Of a stretch of 64,000 nucleotides of DNA, positions 15,001 to 23,100 are shown piece after piece. The notes under the pieces were generated by a model. It did no database searches, was not told the origin of the DNA, and saw nothing but the letters and a program-made list of their open reading frames with translations. Position numbers and translations under genes: made by a program. Source of the DNA: Lumbricus rubellus (Eukaryota > Annelida > Clitellata > Crassiclitellata > Lumbricidae); the NCBI GenBank assembly GCA_945859605.1, contig OX243825.1:20098696-20162695 (forward strand), written 5' to 3'. Every line of letters starts with the position of its first letter. Position 1 is the first letter of the stretch.

Positions 15001-17062
15001 ATTGCGGCTGCTGATGGACTTGCTTAGGGTCCCCATGCGGTGGCTTGAGGTGGATTCGAACCCACAACCTTCCGGCTCCAGGACACCGAACATACCCCTA
15101 CACCACCGTGCCCCACAAGCTATTTGGCTTCTCTGTGTGATTACATTAGGGCTAGACAGTGCTCTCTTTAAGTTAACTAAAATCGAAAGTAATTTCATTG
15201 TTAACTGAAAAGTTCTATTTCAATTAAAAGGCAAACTGAAAAGTCCTGGAAACTGTAACTAAAACTAAACTGAAAAGTGGAAACCAGGATCAAGACTAAA
15301 CTTGAATGTTGACGTAAAAGTTAAAGTTTGAATTAATTTTTGTGCGGTGCAAAAACTGAGTTTATTACATCTGACCAATCAAACTTTGCTTCATAAATCT
15401 CTCAAAGATATTTTCTTTTGCTGTGGCTGGGTTGGGAGCGCTCCTGAGTAGGTTTCTTGAAGGGACGCTGTATAAGTTCATAGATTAAATGAATAAACTT
15501 ATAAAAATGTATCTGATTAAACTGTACAGACGAAGTTCTCACCATTGTCAAAGGAGACCGTCGATCAGGCAATGAGCAATAAGTCAGAGATGTTGACGAT
15601 TGCCCTGAACTGCTACAACCAGGCGGAGGCATGCGCTCTCGAGTCGGGCAATAAAGAGGAGAAGTGGCTTCTTCACTACATGCTCGGCAAGATTGCAGAG
15701 AAACTGGATGAGGATCCAAGTATCTACCTGGAGCACTATAAGAAGGTGAGAATCAGTCCGTCCTGTGCTTTAGCTTTTCCAACCGTGGGTATAGAATTTT
15801 CTCGTAAGTATTTTTAGTGTACACTTCTTAGGATTGGTAAAGTATGTTAAAAATTGCTAGTGCTAATATAAACGTCATGTTCGTAAATGAATTTATTTTG
15901 TTTTGTTTTTTAAATGTAGCTTTTTCCTAAGTGATGATTCTGTTTTGATTTGTTGATATTTGAGGGCTTAGCATTTTTCAGTTCTATGGTGCATATATTA
16001 TTAAAACTTTTTATGACTTTCTAGTTTTTATTTTTGTGTTTTGCAAACTGTTTCAGGCTAGTTACTGTCTGCATGAGGATAAAGCAAAGTATCCGAAAAA
16101 GATATCTTACTTCAGTCCTCCACATCTTTCAGTGGAAGCTTTAGAAGTGAGTTGCTCTTTAGAATAAGTTGCAAATGAAAGCTAAAGATATTTTTGCATC
16201 AAATATATTTATGTCACTCTGATGAAACCTATAGCAACTTTGCATTTTGGTCAAATATATTGGTTTCATATTTTGAACACAGGTTTACTTTGTCAACTAC
16301 TTTTCATTGTTTGGGTACATTAGCTTAATTTGATTGAATTTTTTTGGGTACATATATATTTAATTGCTTTTCTCAGTTTAAGATCTGGATAAGTGTATGT
16401 ATCTTTTTAGAACTGCGTATTGAAATTTGTTGGCGTTAGATTTACTCTGTACGGACATTTACCTTGAAATATTTAAAAACAAATTTAATGACGCAGTTTG
16501 TTCATTTGTTGATACATTCGTTATAGTACATTTTTGAAACAGTAAATAAATGTGTGTGCCCTCCTTGACTGTTCGTTTATGTGATCAGGATTTGCTGAGT
16601 TGAGTTGCTAAATGTTTCAGATGTACTACAGGACACACGTCTGCATTGTGAAATATCTGATGAAACGTGAAAAGGAATTTGAGAAGATTCCTTTCGACGT
16701 TTTTGAGTTGTACATCAAAGACGCATCTAACAGTCCGCTGTCAAACTGCGCTGAGAAGGAAAAGAAACACGACAGAAAGTCCGAATTGTAATGCACAGTT
16801 TTTAATGTTTATCAGTTCTTAATAGTCGCTGGAGTAAATATCAAAGTGAGAGAAAATAATTTTGTTTCTCTTGATTTGAGAGGCCAAATTTCCATTCAAT
16901 GCTAAATTTAGCTGCTAACAATGATTGATTAGCAACTCTGGCATTGAGCCTCTTTTTATGTTTCACAAGGTTGCAGATATTGTTGGCTCTAATTTCTTAG
17001 GTTGTTTGCATTGTTTTTATGTCTTTATTTCTGCAAACGAAATCTGTTATATACTATGGTTT

Positions 17063-17130
<68 letters not shown>

Positions 17131-20100
17131 CTGCTTGATGTAAGAATGGGAAAGAAGGAAGCATGCAGAATTATAGGAAAGCAGGCGGAAGAAGAAACAT
17201 TTTCTATATGGGATATAATTGATAGTGTTGATAAAATGTACCAGTTAACAGTAGTTCCAGTTCTTGAACGTTCCATTTATATGTTTACTATTCTGGTAGG
17301 ATTCCTATAATCTGCTCAGATTTACTACCTTTGCTATCTTGTGTTGTACCAGTTAGCACTAGTTCCATCTCTTAAATGTTCCAATTATATTATTTGACTA
17401 AATGTACCAGTTAAGAAGCAATGCATCATTATTCTGTGATAACAGTTTTAATGAACCAAAGCATTTTGTTGTTGTTGTATGTCTAGAGTTGAGAGCAAAG
17501 AAACACCTGGAGTCAGAGGAGGAGTAGGCACTCAACCCACCTGTAACGACCACAACTATTCCAAGCAGAAGGCATCCACCCAGTCTACCGCTCCCACAAC
17601 CGACAGCATCAAGGACGCAGTTCCATCCACTTCTGCCCTTCCTCTTCCATCTACATCCACTCCAGCTCCACTGTCATATCCCAACTCCTCTGAAGACGCG
17701 ACAGGTGGTCGGATGGGTGGTAGTTCCGACGCGTCACCGCAGAATCTCCCGGGAGGGGAGACGGGGCTTGGTGTTCTCGAAGGAGTGGTGCAATCATCGT
17801 CGTTGTTGAAGATGGATGAGCAACCGCTGGATCTTACACTTCATCCAGCGGCTGCTAGTCCTGCAGGAATGGAGGCGCAAGCTACTGCTTTGCTCGCATC
17901 CAAAAACCAAGAAATGGTTGATTTAGACACGTGTCCTCAGGTATAAATCAATCAATAGATTAATCACATAAATTTGTATATAGTGCCCCCTTCATGATCA
18001 CTACTCAGAGGCGCTCCGTAAAATTTGCGTATCCATTTCAATGTACACATTTCAGTAACAACTTGTTTGATGGCCAGGGCGCTGCAATACTCCATATCCT
18101 GTGTACTTTCGGGTCCTGACACTGACGAGTAATAACTGCATACACTTACATCGTTGGCTTGACGGTGTTGAATCCTTTCTACCAGTTTAATGCTCTTTCA
18201 ACTTAATTTATAATGTAATTGCAGTGAGAAAAATCTGTTTGACTTTTCCTGACATATCACTTGCGATTTTTAACTGAGAAAAATTCCAGAGAAAGAGTAA
18301 TTACATTTTTAACATCATCATCTCTGAAAACTGCGAGACTGTTTGTCGTATACTTAGTTTCAATTAAGTTGTATGGTGTGCTGTGTCTAGCGTATTGCAA
18401 AAGTCAGAGCTCTTACACAATAATGTGCTTTCTCTGTTATAAGTCCTTTGGTATGGGATGGATTTCCAATGCTATCTTTGTGCGTTATGTCTAGGGTTTG
18501 ATCAGATGCATTTGGTGCAGCCTTAAAATCGTCATTTTTTAGCCGGGGCTGGGTCGGAGTGCTCCTTGAAGGGGTGTTATATAAATCTCTATAGTGAATG
18601 AATTATGAAAGAGACTTCGAATTAATTTGTTATTTGCATTGATCTTTTGATAATTACAGAAGGAAATAGACATGGAGGTAAATGTTAATCGACCAGAGTC
18701 TGATAATTCATCGTGTCAGCAAGAATTGGCGAGTCATCAAGATGCCACAGCATCCTTGGCAAATGTTTCACCAAGAACCGAGCAAAGGACTGACTCTGAC
18801 GCGTTGGATGACCTCATCTTAACCTTGGCTGCCGTTCAGAAGTCTCTGGAAACAGAATACAAAGTCGAGACAGTTTTAGGAACCGAGAAACGAGACAATG
18901 AGAGCGAAATGGCAACAGCGACCACAGAGCCAACAATCGTTAAAACGGAAACGAGAATATCAGAGAAGTCTCCAGGAATTGTCGCTGAGACTTTGGATAA
19001 TGGAGAGACTCCGGACAAAGGTGTTGCTATGGATGTCGAAATATCTGATGGGGTGAAACCCGAAAAGCAGGAGGAACCAATGGATGTAGAAGGTAGTCAA
19101 GGTGGCGCTTTCGAAAAGCAACCATCTGACAAAACTGAAGACCAGGTGAAAGATGAAGGTGTCTCTGGTCCGCACGTTTCATCCTATGGTCCTAAGGACG
19201 ATATTAAGGCGGTCGAACAACCTGTTGTTGCTTCACATCAACAGCTGAAGAAGCGTTTTCTTTCGCTCATGAACGACTGTATGAAGGCGCTCTATCTCTG
19301 CCAGATGCGATTTCCAGAACACTTTAAGTCGCTATACCGCCTGGCGTATATCTGCTTCTACTCGGTTCATTACAAGGTTGGTTTACTCCAGTGTAAGAAT
19401 TGTGGAAAAATAACTGGGGGGGTTGGACCATTATCCACTTGGAATCGTGGTGTGAAAAACAGACTTTAACATGGGGCTTTAAGAAAGACTGGGGGGTTGA
19501 AACCCCCAAACCCCCTGGCAATTCTCACCCTGGTTTACTCTTCTGAAACAAAGTAGGAGCTTGGTGCTTAGAAATAAACGACCCTTTAAAATTTGACATC
19601 TTAGCAGTGTCTCCACTGATGTTACTCTAACTAGTAGTTCTGCTGACTTAGAGTAAAGGAAGTGCTAGTGCAATGCTAATGTCTTTCGAGAGCAGTTTTA
19701 ATTCCATAGAGAATTTTCAGTTACTAACATTTATGTATTATAGCACCAAGTGTTCTTTTTAGGCTCTAAGATAGTCTGTGGAATCTGGGTTTTTTACCAT
19801 TGTATTTTACTGAATTATCACAGTGTAAATAGGTAGATTTCTTTTATACTGCTACCCTCCCAGAGGTCCACTCAACCTTCTATTCAACAGATGGCAATTG
19901 GTAAACTGAGCAGTAGGACAAGATGGGTGCCTTGCATGACTGCCGACAGTTAAATTATTCAACTCCTGTAATTACTCCTGTAAGATCAACTGTTGATACT
20001 ACAAATTGTAATCATGCTGCAATGTGTCAATTTGAAATTCAACGAATATTATATTATAATTATATTATTATTGACGTTACAACAGAAATGTTAGCCTTTT

Positions 20101-23100
20101 TAAATCTGCAAAATCACTGCTTGTTTGGTTTTTTAAGGATGTTGGTCGATGTAAGGAGTTGTTACTTGGAGGAGGCTCAGCACACATTGGACTTTTTATT
20201 GAACGAAAGCAGAACAACTTTTTCAATGTGAGATATCTTTGTAAAAATTCTCGTTTTTATTTGACCTGTTTTAGTCCAGTAGTTTCTCAAACACACTGTT
20301 TGTATTATATATTAATGTTTGTTTTCATGACCTTGCATCTCTCATGCGCACGTGCATTTTACGTCCTTGGAAATTGACTAAGAATAAAAAGAAAGTTTTT
20401 AGCGTGCTTCATTATATAGCGTAATTGGTAATTACTGATAAAATATAGTCGGCGATATTGATGCAGAATGTAATTAAGCTTGAAAACATAACCTCAAGAG
20501 TCAAGATAATGCAAGCTTGTTCTTGAAAACATAACCTCAAGAGTCAAGATAATGCAAGCTTGTTGAGTAATTCAATACTTTTATAACCTTCTATAACCAG
20601 AGATAGTGGTGTCTTGTGTTTCCTGTATCATTTAGAAAGGCTCTTTCATATTCAAGTCGTTAGACAAAACTGTGCTAGACATTTGTGTAGAGTTGAATAT
20701 CTTTGAGGGAACATTTTTTTTATGCTATATATTAATGTATTGTGAGAGCTCTTTTATTAACATATTTTTTTCTATTGAATACCGGTACTTTCAGTTTATG
20801 ATGCAAGTTCATCATACAATTTCTGATGCTTTGGTTGACATTCCCATGATTGAAACAATTGTTATTGCTTTCAAACCCACCATGTCAACTGTTGCAAGAT
20901 ATAAAACTGAAATCTTATATATAAACTTTGTTATATATAAATTCTGATTGATTGATTGAAATCTACCAAATTCTTTTAACTTGTCCTCTTCATTAGCTTC
21001 ATAACAAATCTTTAATTTTTGATATGGTAGGGACTATGGCGAAATCCTGTTCAGGACTTGGACCGATGGGGATCATTTTCGGCGCACTTAAACAAAGCTC
21101 TTCTGCTGCTCTTTGAAGTTCTTACGGTCATGCGTGATAGTAGGTTGCTCTTCAGTCTGCATCAACATCTGTGCCGTGCTCCAGTCGACATTGGCAAGTG
21201 AGTCGATATTTGCTAATTGCGAGTAAAAGAACAATTAAATTTGTGTTCTGTAATCACACATACCCAGCTGCTTCTTGATTAATTGACTTACAGTGGTACA
21301 GTTGAGTGTTTTTTCAGTGTCAAACAGAAATTGAGGTGCATAGTAGGGAAGTTCTACCCAAAAAATGTGCAACACTAAATGGATTTGTGCAATTGTAGAA
21401 GCGCTTCTGTGCAGTTAAAAATGGTAAAAAATGTCATTGTCATCCGATTGGGAGTAATTTTTACCATGGAGAATGTGAAGGGAAAGAGAGGGGTTGTGCA
21501 GCTCCGAATATTCCATTGAAAAGCCGTGGCGCATAGTTTTAGTTCTTAATAATTGCCTAACTGTTAAAGGCTTTCATGTTGACTTGACTGTCCTGGAAAA
21601 CACTTCGGTTAGGAATCACCGTTGAGCAGTAGGATTGGAAAGGCAATTTTGCATTGCTACATGTATATCAAACCCGTCATGTTCTTCAAAGATAAAATAG
21701 CCTGGTTTTTGTTTAGATTCTCTTGGCAAAGTCTGACAGTGCTGTGCATGGGTTTATATGCCACAGTTATGCCCAATATCCTTGCATTATTGTGTCAAAA
21801 TGATTTGGAGTACTTATATGTCGCCGTCAACTGCTCATCAGTGACAGAGATTACTATATGTATTTTGTAATCAGAACCAGAACTAATTATAACATGGTTT
21901 GCCTGGAAGCGCCTCTAAGTGGACTTCTGGAAGGGTGCTATATAAATTCTTGAAATTAAAGAATGAATGATAATTATTAATATTACTGTTTTCTGTTTGT
22001 ATCTTGTGGAACGCGGTGGTGTAGGGGTATGTTCGGTGCCTTGGAGTCAGAGGGTTCCAGGTTTGAATCCGCCTCAAGCCACCATGTAGGGACCCTGATC
22101 AAGTCCTTCACTCGCAATTGCCCGTGCGCTTTGGCATGAAACTCCGATGCAGTGTCCGTGCTGTAGTCGGGAGCGCCTCTGAGGAGAGAGCTTGAAGGGG
22201 CGTACCGGTAATAGCAAATGTGAGAAATAAATCATGTTATCGTCTGATTTGCAGGAAGTATTTGCGAGACACGGACCGCGTTCAGTTGGCCCGGATGGCC
22301 TTCACGTTGTGCTGCAAGGCTTTGGAGGCGCTGGTCCGCGGCTACGAGTCAGCGAAAGCAGTGTCATCTTCAAACAGACCTGACAAAAGATTCCTGTTGC
22401 ACGTTTGTCTCATAAGACAAGAAAGCCACAAACTGAGCTTGAACGTGAAAGAACTAGATGACCTTCTTGTGACGACCTATGGGTTGTGTGACGCGTCGGA
22501 GGTACGTCGATTTCTGAATTAAGGAAATACAATTATTCTGTGTGATGTTTCCCCATGCTCCTCTCTCTGTATGCTGATCATTAAATAAACTCCTTGTCTG
22601 TATACTGAGTTGAGAAAATGAAATTTCTAATGCGTTATACTAGCAGCTGCCATTTGATCAATACATGATTGTAAATTTGTTATCTGCAAAGGCAAGTTGG
22701 TAGCAGTTAGTAGCAGATGGTAATGCATTTAGCATGTTTTTGTTATTTCTGATAGCTGTGTGGAGGTGATTGTTTGTCTAGAGACATTTCTAATTGCTGA
22801 AAGAAAATCCATTATTTAATTTTTCTGTTTAAACATACATTTTGTGTGTTTAGGAACTATCCATATATATTATGTACACAAGGAGGTGAGGGTCACTGGA
22901 TTTAGGTGATTTGCATACGGCTGCATACAACGGGGGAGGGTCTCAACAAAATGTGTGTATGCAAAATAAATTTCTAATTACAATGTCCACATAGCTAGCA
23001 AACATGATATTTAATTTAACAAAACTAATAGCACCCCAGGTAGTCTACAGTAATTAAGTTACAACAGGGCGGAGAGGGGTCGAAAACACGATTTATTTGC

